A stretch of 64,000 nt of DNA, taken from NCBI GenBank assembly GCA_964006375.1, contig OZ023267.1:88636906-88700905 (forward strand), in the 5' to 3' direction. The stretch is from Tillus elongatus. Taxonomy: Eukaryota; Arthropoda; Insecta; Coleoptera; Cleridae. Positions within the stretch are counted from its first letter, which is position 1; each line of letters begins with the position of its first letter. This document shows positions 29,950 through 42,384 of this stretch, piece by piece. The position numbers were made by a program, and so were the translations under genes. Under the pieces are notes generated by a model. That model was not told the DNA's origin. It did not search any database and worked only from the letters and a program-made list of their open reading frames with translations.

Positions 29950-30315
29950 GTGACCCTATCCTTACCCAAGGGCTGCCATCCCTTGCCCACTAGCGTGCGG
30001 TTGGTGACCTCTCTCTCTCTCTCTCTCTCTCTCTTTTATAGATATCTGCACGGCCACTGCTCCGAGCTTTCTTCCATAGTTCCTCCACCTGCTGCCCCCA
30101 ACAGATCTACCAGGGAAACAGAGCGAATGCACCCTTTGACTTTCCACGTCACCAGACATAGAACATCTTGTTATGCCCGCTCTTTTTTCTCGAGGACTTC
30201 CAAGTTGTGGAATTCCTTGCCGGCACATATTGTTTCTTCTCCTCCGAACCTCCAAACCTTCAAGTCCAGAATTAACAAGTTGCCTCTTTCCTCTTTGTCG
30301 ACACCCACGGTATGA
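29950..30315 (+). pseudogene. LINE C-terminal region (copy 3)
   Basis: Frame with Ser-Leu repeats from (CT)n, then SSIVPPPAAPNRSTR and [19 protein letters not shown] to a stop near the 3' end. The SIVPPP and RSF..RTS.LWN.LP patterns are typical of the tail of this LINE group; function unknown. Confidence 0.8.
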
Positions 30316-30350
30316 TAGTGTTTAGGCTGTAAATCCTCGTGATCTGTTGT

Positions 30351-32284
<1,934 letters not shown>

Positions 32285-32300
32285 AATTCCCCCAAAAGAA
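32285..32300 (-). promoter_or_regulatory. Polypurine-like tract next to 3' LTR
   Basis: On the minus strand cttttgggggaatt lies directly before TGCTATG. A G5 run beside the LTR is where plus-strand priming is expected. It is short and partly pyrimidine, hence moderate confidence. Confidence 0.5.
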
Positions 32301-32374
32301 AATTAAATTTTTCTGCTAAGACAAATTAAATTTTGTTTAAATTAAACATTCATAACATTAATATATATTCAAAT

Positions 32375-33664
32375 TTATAATTCATGGTATTTGTACAAAT
32401 GCTCTATATTAAATACCCCCCGTATTCTATCATTGTCAGTTTCTTTCAGCACATAACTATTATCTGGGTTTTCATTCTCTATTATGAATGGTCCCTCATT
32501 TCTTGGCAACAGTTTTGGGCATATGTCTTTTCCCCCTTCTACTTTCTTGAAAGACTTTATCACAACCAGATCACCTTTTTTAAATTTCACCTTTTTCTTG
32601 ATTTGTTCTTGTATCTTACGCTTATATTTTTCTGCTTTTCTTCTTGCTCTTCTTCTTATTTGGTCCTTTATTTTTTCATATGTTTTATTTTCTTCCTTTT
32701 TCCATTTTCGTTGCGGACGAATACCTTTTACTACAAAATATGGAGTTTCTTCTGTGTTAGTGTTGGGTGTTTCGTTTAAATACCTTTCTATTTGAGGAAG
32801 CTGTTCTACCCAATCCCTATGATCTTCTTTACACAAAAGTCTCATAAATTTAATTACTTCCGCTATATATCTCTCCGAGGGGTTTGCAGCCGGATGTCTT
32901 ACACTTGTGAAATTTAAAGTGATTTCCCTATTCCTTCCATAATTGAGAAATGTCTCACTTCGGAAGTATGTAGCATTATCTAAAATAATTTTTTTAGGTT
33001 TTCCCATTTCTTCTATATATTGGTCCAAACATTTTATTGTTTCTCTGGCATTGGTTTTCCTACAGGGGTATAGCTTAATAAATTTTGAAAAAATATCCAC
33101 AATGACCAATACATGTTTAAACCCAAATTTTCCCCTTAATAAGTTACTTAAAAAATCAATAGCTATTATATCTAACGTGTTTTTGGCAGTTATACTTTTT
33201 ACTATGTTCTTATTCACTATATTTTTATGCTTTAATAACTGACATTCATGGCAACTACGAGTTATTCTTTTACAAATTTTTATATCGGAGTTGGCAATAT
33301 AATTTTCCCTAAACAACAACCAAAGTTTTCTAGCGCCAGGATGTCCTTGTTCATTATGTAATTGTTTTAGCAAATTTTCGGCTAAATTTTGTGTGATACA
33401 AAATAATTCATAGTCATACATTATTTTGACATAAATGTTGTCTTTTAATATTGCCCCTCTCTTTTCGCTATCTAACAAGTTGTATTGATCGTTTATAATT
33501 TGTACTAAGGAAAAATCTCCTGCACTTTTCTTCATGATATTATAGCCCACTTTTACTCTCTTGTCATGCTTAGTGACACCTTCTTCTCTCGACAATGAAT
33601 CTGCCACAATATTCTCTTTTCCCGCTATGTGGACAATTTCGTAATCATATTCTTGCAACAGCAA
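32375..33664 (-). pseudogene. Ty3/gypsy integrase (pol C-terminus)
   Basis: 429 codons open. The start contains the tail of RNase H (AGKENIVADSLSR). Next is the zinc-binding HHCC domain (GHPGARKLW, then CHEC). The DDE core follows: Asp in IAIDFLS, Asp in IILDNATYF and Glu in PSERYIAEV. The C-terminal GPF block (NEGPFIIEN) precedes the stop. It inserts the cDNA into host DNA. It is in the same frame as the RT segment upstream and separated from it only by a TGA at 33758-33760. The domain looks intact, but it lies downstream of a stop. Confidence 0.93.
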
Positions 33665-33757
33665 AGCCCATCTATGTACACGCTGATTGTGAAATTTGTT
33701 ATCTAAAATCGATGTCAGTGCAGAGTGATCGGTCTCTAACCGGAATTTACCACCTAA

Positions 33758-34996
33758 TCAATAGTATCGCAATTTCTTCACACAGAAAATAATTGCCCCC
33801 AGCTCCATTTCAGTGACACTGTATTTCCTTTCATGTGTCTTGGTTAAACGGGACACAAACTGTATAGGAACTCTTGTACCGAAGCGTTCTTGTAACAATA
33901 CTCCTGCATATCTATACATAGAGCTGTCTGTTTGCAAAATAAATTCTTCTTTATAGTCCGGGTGAAACACTTTAAGATTTCTTTCAGACTCATCTTTAAT
34001 CTGATTGAAAGTGTCTTCTTCTTCTTCACCCCATTTCCAATTATGTCCCTTTTTAAATAATTCATTAAGGATCCGGGTTTTTTCACTCATATCCGGCAAT
34101 AATCTTTTGAAATAGTTAATTAAACCAAAGAAACTCCTTAATGACTTCAAATTATGGGGTCTTTTGAATTCTTTAATTACCCTCACCTTTTCTTCATCCA
34201 TTTTTAGTCCCTCTTTATCTAAAATGTATCCCAAAAATTTTACTCTTTCTTGAAAGAATTCACATTTTTCTAAATTAAGTTTTAAACCTGCTTTATCTAA
34301 TTCTTTCAAAATTATTTCGACATGTTGTTGATGTTCTTCCATACTTTCGGAAAAAATTAAAATATCATCAATATAATGCAAGGCAAAATTTTCATATTTA
34401 TCTAACAATTGATGTATAGCCCTAACTAACCCACTACAAGCAGACTGAATCCCAAACGGGATTACTTTAAACTGATAAACAACACCATTTATGGAAAATC
34501 CAGTGTATTTTCTACATTCCTTTTGGAGTGGAATCAACCAAAAACTGTGTTTAAGATCTATTTTTGTAAACACAGATGTTGGTGTAATATTTCCAAAAAT
34601 TGCATCTATTGCTAATGGACTTTCATATTGGGGAATTGAATACTTGTTAAGATTTCTTGCGTCCAAACATATGCGTAGCTCGCCATTAGATTTTTTTACT
34701 ATAACAATGGGATTGATAAATTTCGTATTACTTCTTTCTATTATACCGTTTTCAAGCATTTGTTCTATTTCCTTTGAAATTTTATTTCTATATTTATAGG
34801 GAATTGGGTATGTACGTACTTTAAAATCTTGTATATTTTGAACTTCAAATTTATGCAAATAATCTTTGGCTAAACGATTTTCTTTTGTGAATAATTCCTT
34901 ATTTTCTTCTAATAAATTCTTAACCATTTCTTTACATTCATTTGGACATTTTATGTGGTCAAATTCATTCATATAATTTTCTCTTTTATACAACAC
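33758..34996 (-). pseudogene. Ty3/gypsy reverse transcriptase-RNase H
   Basis: 412 codons. RT blocks are VRTYPIPY, NPIVIVKKSNGELRICLD, IDLKHSFWLIPL, the catalytic HYIDDILIFSES (YIDD variant) and FLGYILDKEGL. RNase H follows with ILQTDSS and RKYSVTEMELGAI. The frame is open upstream of the ATG to about 35085. It ends at a TGA (33758-33760) between KKLRYY and LGGKFRLETDH, inside RNase H. The same frame resumes and runs into the integrase. Relative to protease it is in the -1 frame. Confidence 0.94.
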
Positions 34997-35028
34997 AATT
35001 TCTTCATCACTATTTTCTTCTAGCCTAT

Positions 35029-35639
35029 CTAATTTATCATAACTTTTTTTATAATCATAATTATCTTTAAATCTTCTCTTCTTATCTTTTTAACCATTAT
35101 TTTATTTTTCATTATATCTTCTTTATCTTTAACTAACTTCATCTCTGTAATTTCATTCCTAATTATAACTATTTTCTTTTTATAATCTAATATAAATTCA
35201 TACTTTGACATCATATCACTACCTCATAAAATATCTACTTCCATATTTTTTATAACAAACAATTGCACCATAATTTCTGTTTTGCCATCGATTTTAATCC
35301 CTATATTAATTACTTGATTTATTTCTGTTATTTTCTTATTATTCACTCCTATAATCGATATTTTCGGTATTCTAACTATTAAATTATTTAAATTGTTTTT
35401 GTCAACAAATGCTTGATTTACTAAAGAAATTTCTGACGCGGTATCTAATAAAATTTCAACATCATTGTTATTTATTGTCCCCCTTATGTAAATTAAATTA
35501 CTTTCGTTACAGTCCTGACTTTTATTTTCATTCAAATTTATAAATTCCACTGGATGTTCGTATAAAATATTCGTTTTTTTAATTTTAAAATTTTGTTTAC
35601 TATTATCGGGCTTTAATGTTGTTTCGAGTGTGGGTTTTA
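35029..35639 (-). pseudogene. Ty3/gypsy protease segment
   Basis: Aspartic protease that would mature the polyprotein. The active site reads LLDTASEISLV (DTA-Ser rather than DTG), followed by the flap-like NIGIKIDGKTE. It has no obvious own start and is in the -1 frame of gag, reached by a slippery site at the gag stop. A TGA at 35224-35226 interrupts it after MEVDIL. The frame then reads GSDMMSKYEF and ends at 35029 in a Lys/Ile-rich stretch, where the reading must change to the RT frame. DTA instead of DTG may be a family trait or damage. Confidence 0.85.
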
Positions 35640-37529
35640 CTGAAAATTTTGTGCTTGTCTATCTTGCATGAAATTGAGTACATGTTCCAATGGTGGTATG
35701 GGGTTTTCCTGTTTAATTTCTGCCCTCTCTTCACTTTGATTAGGGACAGCCTGTTTATTTTCTGCACGGTTCATTCTGTATACCTGTGCGTTTCTGAACA
35801 TATTGTCGCCATTGCTTGGAGGGTTTGGTACACTTATTCTACTATTCCAATATTGATTTCTGGGTGGATCCCCATCCCTTCTCGGCGGATAGGGACGATT
35901 ATTATTACTACTATTTACATTGGCGTTATCAGTACTGTTGTTATTGTTAGGCCTCTCATTTTTATTGTAATTATTATTATTTCTATAATTGTTATTATTA
36001 TTATTGTAATAGTTCTGCCTAAATTGTTTTTTTCTAAAATTTTGTTCCCCACTTCTTCCATTATTCCTTTCACGGCCACTATAGTCTGCATTTTGGCCTG
36101 TATAATTTTGGTTATTTTCTTCTTTACTCCGCCTACTTCGTTCCATTCTAGTCAAGTAGTTCAATAGCTGATCCAAGCTTCTTATGTTCTGGATAGCTAT
36201 TGTTTCACTTATCTGAGTGTCAAAATGTCTAGCTATGTACATAATTATTTCCTCCTCAGACATTTTCGGATCCAGATGTTGGGCTATATTATACAAAGTC
36301 AAACAATAATAATTATAATCTTTGTCCCTTCTGCTATTATACCTGCCAAAATATAAGGTTTCCCGGAACAAACTTTGATTATGTTCCCCCCAATAAAATT
36401 TCAAAAATTTTTCTTCGAATGCCTCGAAATCCTGAATTTCGTTTTCCTTTGTTGAAAACCATAGTAATGGACCACCTACCAAATTTGCTTTTATTATGCT
36501 ATTCATATCCTGTATGCTATGTACACCCTCGACTTTATTCTTAATATTATTTACAAATACTTTAGGGTGTAGTTTCCCTATATTCCCGTCAAACTGTAAA
36601 CATGGGTTGTTACCACCGGGTGCACTATACCATATCCTGTCAGGTACAGGCATGGACTTTAGCATTTCTGACTTGGCTTCTTTCCAAATTTGTTCCTTTA
36701 ATTTCTCCACATTTTCTTCATTTATTTTCTTCATTTTTATGTCTACTGATTGGATGATGTTCTCCACCCTTTTTACCTCCTTGTTTCTTGTGTTTGATTC
36801 ATCATACAATTTGTCATGGAGCATTTGGATTCCTTCATCCAATTTTCTGTCATATTTTTCTTGATAAACCTTACACTTTTCTTCTAAATTTTGCACATCT
36901 GCTTGTACATGATATATATAACCTTTGCATTTCTTCTCAAATTCCTCCTGTTTCGTGTCCACTTTCTTCAAAACTTCTTCTTGATTTTGTTGCATTGTCA
37001 TTTTTAGCGTCTGTATACTAGATTCAGTCTTTTCTTCTAATCGTACAATATCTTCCTTAAGTTGTCTTACACTTTTTTCAGTGTGTTTCATTATATCTTT
37101 CTTATTCTCTTCATTTTGTTTCTTATTTTCTTCCAATTTGTTCTCCATTTTGTTTCCCATATCTGCTATATCTTTCTTTATCATTACTGTTAATTGTTGT
37201 AATAGCAATGTATTTTCATCCTCTTTGTTCGGACGCTCTGACTGAGACGTTCTTTCTATCATTGTAATGTTTAACTCTTTTTCTTTCTCCATCATCAAGG
37301 TCTCTTCTTCCTGTGATGAGTGTCCTTCCTCTTCTTCTTTATTGATCTCTTTCGGTGATCTCCATTCCTTAAATTGTTTTGGAATTTCTTCTATTTCCAT
37401 TTTCTTTTCTGCTTCTTTCCCTATTTTAATAAGGGGTTTATTAGATTCTTTTTTCTTTTCCTCTTCCCTAATGGATCTTCTTGCTTCTACTTGTTTTCTT
37501 TCCTGAGACATTTTGTTGTAGGTTGACAA
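35637..37529 (-). CDS. Ty3/gypsy Gag, intact 630 codons
   Basis: The structural protein forming the particle that packages element RNA. Residues 1 to about 290 are Lys/Glu/Gln-rich and heptad-like, predicted coiled coil. About 296-470 resembles a capsid core (GNNPCLQFDGNIGKLHPKVF, LLWFSTKENEI, FLKFYWGEHN). About 480-560 is Asn/Arg-rich and probably binds RNA in place of zinc knuckles, since no CCHC motif is present. The first ATG in the frame (37529) follows a ~520-bp leader. The stop is inside the frameshift site. It is the only uninterrupted gene of the element. Confidence 0.92.
   Translation of the reverse strand: MSTYNKMSQERKQVEARRSIREEEKKKESNKPLIKIGKEAEKKMEIEEIPKQFKEWRSPKEINKEEEEGHSSQEEETLMMEKEKELNITMIERTSQSERPNKEDENTLLLQQLTVMIKKDIADMGNKMENKLEENKKQNEENKKDIMKHTEKSVRQLKEDIVRLEEKTESSIQTLKMTMQQNQEEVLKKVDTKQEEFEKKCKGYIYHVQADVQNLEEKCKVYQEKYDRKLDEGIQMLHDKLYDESNTRNKEVKRVENIIQSVDIKMKKINEENVEKLKEQIWKEAKSEMLKSMPVPDRIWYSAPGGNNPCLQFDGNIGKLHPKVFVNNIKNKVEGVHSIQDMNSIIKANLVGGPLLWFSTKENEIQDFEAFEEKFLKFYWGEHNQSLFRETLYFGRYNSRRDKDYNYYCLTLYNIAQHLDPKMSEEEIIMYIARHFDTQISETIAIQNIRSLDQLLNYLTRMERSRRSKEENNQNYTGQNADYSGRERNNGRSGEQNFRKKQFRQNYYNNNNNNYRNNNNYNKNERPNNNNSTDNANVNSSNNNRPYPPRRDGDPPRNQYWNSRISVPNPPSNGDNMFRNAQVYRMNRAENKQAVPNQSEERAEIKQENPIPPLEHVLNFMQDRQAQNFQ
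35643..35649 (-). promoter_or_regulatory. Putative -1 ribosomal frameshift site, A AAT TTT
   Basis: On the minus strand the last gag codons are CAA AAT TTT CAG TAA. A AAT TTT fits the canonical X XXY YYZ heptamer. A -1 slip here enters the frame of the protease: codon phase differs by exactly -1 between gag (37529) and pro (35550). It lies one codon before the gag stop. A downstream RNA structure was not assessed. Confidence 0.75.
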
Positions 37530-37664
37530 ATATTAACGGTCTGTTATAGGTTTTTTACCAAAAACTATTATTTTTGATTAAATTTTGCTTAAAATATTTC
37601 AATCTCTATTTTATTTTCATTTATTTTACTATTTATAACGTCTTAAACAGGGTTTTCTAACGCC

Positions 37665-37865
37665 TAAAATTTATCTAATGCTCTTAAAATTTATCTAACG
37701 TTTCTAATAAATTTTTTAATGTTTCTAACATTTTTCTAATTTTTTTCTAATGCTTCTAATATTTTTCTAATATTTCAAATTTTTTTTCTAATGTTTCTAA
37801 TATTTTTCTAATACTTTAGTGTTTTCTAATTTTTTTTAATGTTTTTAATTTTTTCTAATACTTTA
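37665..37865. repeat. TTTCTAATGTT-type short tandem repeats in element leader
   Basis: Irregular 10-18-bp repeats (gtttctaatatttttctaat and variants) between the primer binding site and gag. Confidence 0.8.
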
Positions 37866-38055
37866 ATTTCCCCTACGTTAATTAGCGCCATTTTAGCTAT
37901 TATACTTGTCCCACGTCCTTGGGTATCATATTGCTATGTTTTTGTGAAGCAGCCAATTGTATGCTTCTTAACTAATTATCTATTATTTTACCAATGTATC
38001 AAAAGTAATTATGTCTATTTTTATTCTAATAGCGTTCTATTTTGTTTTTATTATT

Positions 38056-38073
38056 GCCCCACGTTGGGCGCCA
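38056..38073 (-). promoter_or_regulatory. Primer binding site for tRNA-Lys(CUU)
   Basis: On the plus strand GCCCCACGTTGGGCGCCA equals the last 15 bases of insect tRNA-Lys(CUU) plus CCA. The minus (element sense) strand is its 18-nt complement, three bases inside the 5' LTR. From known tRNA sequence the match appears perfect. Confidence 0.9.
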
Positions 38074-38076
38074 TTT

Positions 38077-39564
38077 TGCTATGGTCTGGCTTTTTAATTA
38101 ATGATTTGTTAATTACTAATTAGATGCTGATATTACATTAATTACTTCTAATCATAAATCTAATTTCTAATATATCTTTATATTAATAATTTATACCGTT
38201 GGACGCCAGGCAACTCACTGTTTGCCAATATCATTATCTAATATACTTTTAATAAGCCAAAACCTGCAAATATTACCCCGTCAATTAGAAGATAATTTAT
38301 TTTACTCACTTACCGTCTTAATTACTTCTAATTTCCATTTGCTCAGCCCTCTCAGGATTTTAAGGATTCAACTTATTTTTATTTTTGGTAATTCTTTTGT
38401 ATAATTGGTCTTTGCTAATTACTTGGTCTTTTTCTATTTTAATTATGCATTACCACTTCTATTATGAAGGCCAGGAGATTTAAATGAAAATCTAATTATA
38501 CAAAGTTAGGCATCTTTAATGGTGATTACTCATTGAAATTAAAATTCACAAATATTAAATAACAAATTAAGGGACACATTAGTTGCATAATATACCATAA
38601 TAGGTTATTAATAACAGAAACATATTATTCAGTATCAAATCACTTACATTGTTTTATACAAAGTTAGGCATCTTTAATGGTGATTACCCATTGAAATTAA
38701 AATTCACAAATATTAAATAACAAATTAAGGGACAAATTAGTTGCATAATATACCATAATAGGTTATTAATAACAGAAACATATTATTCAGTATCAAATCA
38801 CTTACATTGTTAGAACCAGAGATTTGGCTTGTTAATTATCGGTCACCTTACACATTCCTGTACACCATGTCCACAAAGATGGTATTTGGATTCTTTGATT
38901 GCATTGTTAGAACCAGAGATTTGGCTTGTTAATTATCGGTCACCTTACACATTCCTGTACACCATGTCCACAAAGATGGTATTTGGATTTCTTTTATGAA
39001 ATTCTGTTGTTTTGATTGATTAGCTTTAACTGTTTTATTTATTTTTAGTCATTATCTTCTTGCTTAACTACCCCTGGCAACTATATTATTACCAGACACC
39101 TCTCCTGTGGACCAGGCACCTTCTACCTGTTCACTCCTCAACGTTCTCCAGCTGAATTCCCTATTGGTAATCTTCGGTACCGACCTCGAGCCACTACATT
39201 TTCTTGTTTGCTCTACGACGCTCTCCAACTCAATCCTCCTTTTACTGTCTCTCGGCTGTTTTGCCTTCGACCTCTCAACCGGTTCCCTTTGACTATCAAT
39301 CTCACCACAAGTCTCTGATCACTAGATAGCAAACCATACAAAAATTGTTTGTTTCACTTTATCTTGCTTTTTATTTCACGATATCTACTGCATTATCAAT
39401 ATATTTTACTTTAACTTAATACTAATTCTTATAAAATAACAACATAAAACCTCTTTAGATTTCCATTTAAATTATATTCCTTTAGTTCTATTGCACTACT
39501 AAAATAACTTTACCATTATTTCTTAATATTATTATTCTAATTTCTATCCTATGTCTATACATAG

Positions 39565-39566
<2 letters not shown>
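38077..39566 (-). repeat. 5' LTR (1490 bp)
   Basis: Same ends as the 3' LTR. Two copies of the ~170-bp subrepeat (38500-38810), two of the 97-bp subrepeat (38810-38990). It lacks the ~107-bp segment by a deletion between caactcactgtt repeats. Few substitutions separate the LTRs, suggesting a fairly recent insertion. Confidence 0.93.
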
Positions 39567-39624
<58 letters not shown>

Positions 39625-39640
39625 TCAACTGATAACTACA
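39567..39640. repeat. (TA)n and start of dispersed-repeat right arm
   Basis: TA to about 39622, then ctcaactgataactacaaaa as at 15554. The LTR element therefore also sits in the TA centre of a dispersed repeat. Confidence 0.85.
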
Positions 39641-39642
39641 AA

Positions 39643-39863
39643 AGATACATATAGTCACCGTCTGTTAAGTTGAACCATTTAAATCATTTACATACCAATA
39701 GATTAGGTATATAAATTGGCTCTGCTCAATTTACTTTAATTCAGAGCAGCGACAAATTGTATTATTTATGGTTTTCCTGGCGAGGGGGTAGAAAGCACAA
39801 GCTGGCAACGCTGCGCACTAATAGAGCGCTGCGAGTTTACTGTGGTTTGACGCGACCTTTGAA
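39643..39863. repeat. Inverted copy of 843-1063
   Basis: See 843-1063. The shared blocks ccaatagattaggtatataa and gcaacgctgcgcac are reverse-complemented. Confidence 0.7.
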
Positions 39864-39955
39864 CCTCTCATATATACATTTTTTTCTTGGTTTACAGTAC
39901 ACCACAGAACACTCCCAATAGAAGTTTCACTTAAATGGAGCTAACCTGAACTTTA

Positions 39956-40494
39956 TGGGGGTGCGTACTTTATCCTAAAGGAAGGACATAGTACAGTAAA
40001 TTCACATTATTTACAAAATCATGCCGTGACGCTGTGATACACTACAAGCATCTTACCGACAAACTCCTATTACAGCAATAACACGGCAAAAACAAAATTA
40101 TATTAAAGTACTTCCTAATACCCCAACATAGCAGCATACAATGGTTACTAGTACAGCAAAATGGTAGCATCATTTAATGGCATTATCCCTAACTTGCCTG
40201 TACTGGTGTTTCACATGAACCGGAATTTCCTAGTACAATTTTTTTTGTACAGACCGGATCTATTACAAATAAAAATTCACCACTGGAGATATATATGAAA
40301 TATATTTACCTAGGACAATATTTACTAGTATCTAGCATATCCCATTATTATACTGCATTCTAATATTGGAACGTCCCTATATACCATCGTTAAAAGGGAT
40401 CTGGTCATAAATATTTAGAAAGGCGGCACATAGTTTCACATAAAGCGGCAGTGTTCATACTATCATGTTTAAAGAGCAACGATGTCAGATCGGT
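39956..40494. repeat. Inverted duplicate of 44042-44575
   Basis: Runs from gtgcgtactttatcctaaag to caacgatgtcagatcggtg and pairs as reverse complement with the inside of the 43975-44628 element, but without that element's terminal repeats. Confidence 0.85.
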
Positions 40495-40745
40495 GTGGAG
40501 AAAGAGGGTCCACAGAATTTATCATAAAAGAAGGATAGAGTACAGGGAAGAGATATTAAAATAATGTGTAATACCGACAAATATATTGTAATGTATATTT
40601 ATTTCAACTGCAAGCCATCCTACCGAAATGTGATTCTACGGGATACGGGTACTAACTTCGTCCACTGTTAAAATATTTGCCTAGCATAATATTGATGCCA
40701 AACGAGAAATGCTAATACCGGAAAGATCTATTACAGGCAAAATTA
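40495..40745. repeat. Inverted duplicate of 58965-59200
   Basis: Blocks aataccgacaaatatattgt, caagccatcctaccgaaatg and gatgccaaacgagaaatgct recur in reverse complement at 58965-59200. Confidence 0.85.
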
Positions 40746-40906
40746 TATCACAATATTCTTCTAGACAGAGAAAGATACACTAAATGCGTTCTATTGTAAA
40801 CAGATAATACGAGAGAGAAACAGATGTGGTACAACATACTGTGTAGGATGTAACGGAAGTTGTATCGAGAAATGCCTAGTACACTAATAGCATGGTAAAA
40901 GAAATT

Positions 40907-41106
40907 NNNNNNNNNNNNNNNNNNNNNNNNNNNNNNNNNNNNNNNNNNNNNNNNNNNNNNNNNNNNNNNNNNNNNNNNNNNNNNNNNNNNNNNNNNNNNN
41001 NNNNNNNNNNNNNNNNNNNNNNNNNNNNNNNNNNNNNNNNNNNNNNNNNNNNNNNNNNNNNNNNNNNNNNNNNNNNNNNNNNNNNNNNNNNNNNNNNNNN
41101 NNNNNN
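40907..41106. other. Assembly gap (200 N)
   Basis: Exactly 200 N, probably a placeholder length. Frames crossing it are meaningless. Confidence 1.
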
Positions 41107-41170
41107 TAAGCCAAAGGCTGCGGTGCTATCGGGGCGGCAAAGACGCGGACGAGCACTAAGGGAAAAACCC
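41107..41170 (+). repeat. LINE 3' tail, R1/LOA family (locus A, left arm)
   Basis: taagcc, then gctgcggtgctatcggggcg and gcaaagacgcggacgag: the same 3' UTR sequence as at the end of the LINE at 47861-47930, followed by gggaaaaaccctg. The 5' part is lost in the N gap. The inverted partner is 58608-58670. Confidence 0.8.
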
Positions 41171-41566
41171 TGTTTACATAAAATCAATGAAAATGTGGAC
41201 AAAGAGATACCCAGCGTCATTTTTTATTATGTTCACTTTTTTACATCGCCGGAAACGTATCGCTATTTTTCTGTTTTAAAAGATGAAATTCAATTTTTGA
41301 TGTGGTCAGACGATAATAATGAAATTAATATAAGAAATTTTTTTCTAATCATGCAAACCTTTTTGATTATTTTATCTTTCAAGTATCTTATCACCGTGTC
41401 AAAAATGAACTTCCACTTAATGCGTATCATTTAAATTATTTTCTAAAATATTTTTTGTGTTAAGTATATTTCTATGTGGATTTTTTCCTAATAAGTTTGG
41501 GAAAATGTTATATAGTAATTTACTAGAAAAGTTTAAGATGTATAATTTCATGCAATTTATTACTAT

Positions 41567-42010
41567 ATGATTAGGATTCCTAATAGACTAATGCACAGTT
41601 GTGTTGTGTGTTTTTTATTTACCTACCCTCGGTCTCTTTCCGCGACTATGGCCAATCACCAACAACAGGGAAGAGTTTCACCTCACCAACCGGTAAATTT
41701 TGCCAAACTCCTTTCTTTTTGTAAAGAGGATAGGGAGGTGCCAACATGGTATGGACACGGGTCTGAAGGCTTTAAGTCACCTCCGAAGAACAAAGCATGC
41801 TCACATTCAGCTTGCTGAAACACTATGGTGCCTTCGGGAGATGTAAAACTATAGTTTGTGCAGTAATGTTTTTTAAGGAAATAAATTTGTTCCTCGCCTC
41901 AGCGCGCCCGGATGTCGAATCCAAGCCTTTTGCACAAACAGCTCATGATCTAGCCGTTATTGCACTGAGGCTACTAATGTCAGACAGCTTTGATAAACAA
42001 TAATCAGGTA
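41567..42010 (-). mobile_element. tRNA-derived SINE, copy in left arm
   Basis: On the minus strand a tRNA-like head starts gcctcagtgcaataacggct (A-box-like) with gattcgacatcc as B-box. GCCTCAG and CTGAGGC at its two ends pair as a 7-bp acceptor stem. The body follows with ggcaaaatttaccggttggt, gaggtgaaactcttccctgt, gttggtgattgg and gcggaaagagaccga, then an AT-rich tail. Same insertion as 54660-55045. Confidence 0.75.
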
Positions 42011-42384
42011 ATTGGTAGTTACAATTCATTACTCACTGATTATTACTTATGTTGCACAAAAACAAATGTGCTCTTTTTTTATTCTGTGAAAAATTGTTAA
42101 TTAACCAAGAACATATTTTTTGGTGCAACAAATCTAATAATCATCATTAATTTTATTTTATTAGTTGATGATTGTTGGACAAAACTTTGTGCAACCGGCA
42201 GATGACGTTTTTGGTAACACTTCTGTTTTCCAAGTAATACAGCGAATAAATACATTTGGTCTTGTTTGGTGTTCCAAAAACAATTTCAATAGACTTAGAG
42301 AGGTCTACAGGCAGCGAAATTGACCGCAAAGGCGAGTTAAGTAAAAAAATTCTTAGGAATTTCTATCCTAAATATACAATTTCT

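Larger units (their letters stand above)
27827..30345 (+). mobile_element. Jockey/CR1-like LINE, copy 3 (5'-truncated)
   Basis: Starts at ccaaaacagccactaatcac (equivalent to about 9998), directly after the satellite. It contains the endonuclease (frame 28047-28562), the linker missing from copy 2 (28691-29005), the RT with many small indels, and a C-terminal region with (TC)n. About 130 bp of RT after HSYADD are deleted near 29743. The 3' end gtgatctgttgttga runs into (TA)n. Confidence 0.9.

Noticed and set aside
32285..32374. An env-like gene in the gypsy element
   Set aside because: Only about 90 bp lie between the integrase stop and the 3' LTR.
41567..41818. Conserved 83-codon frame (MIRIPNRLMH...) as a gene, because it is present in both arms
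   Set aside because: It lies antisense to the SINE at 41567 and its conservation follows from the inverted duplication.
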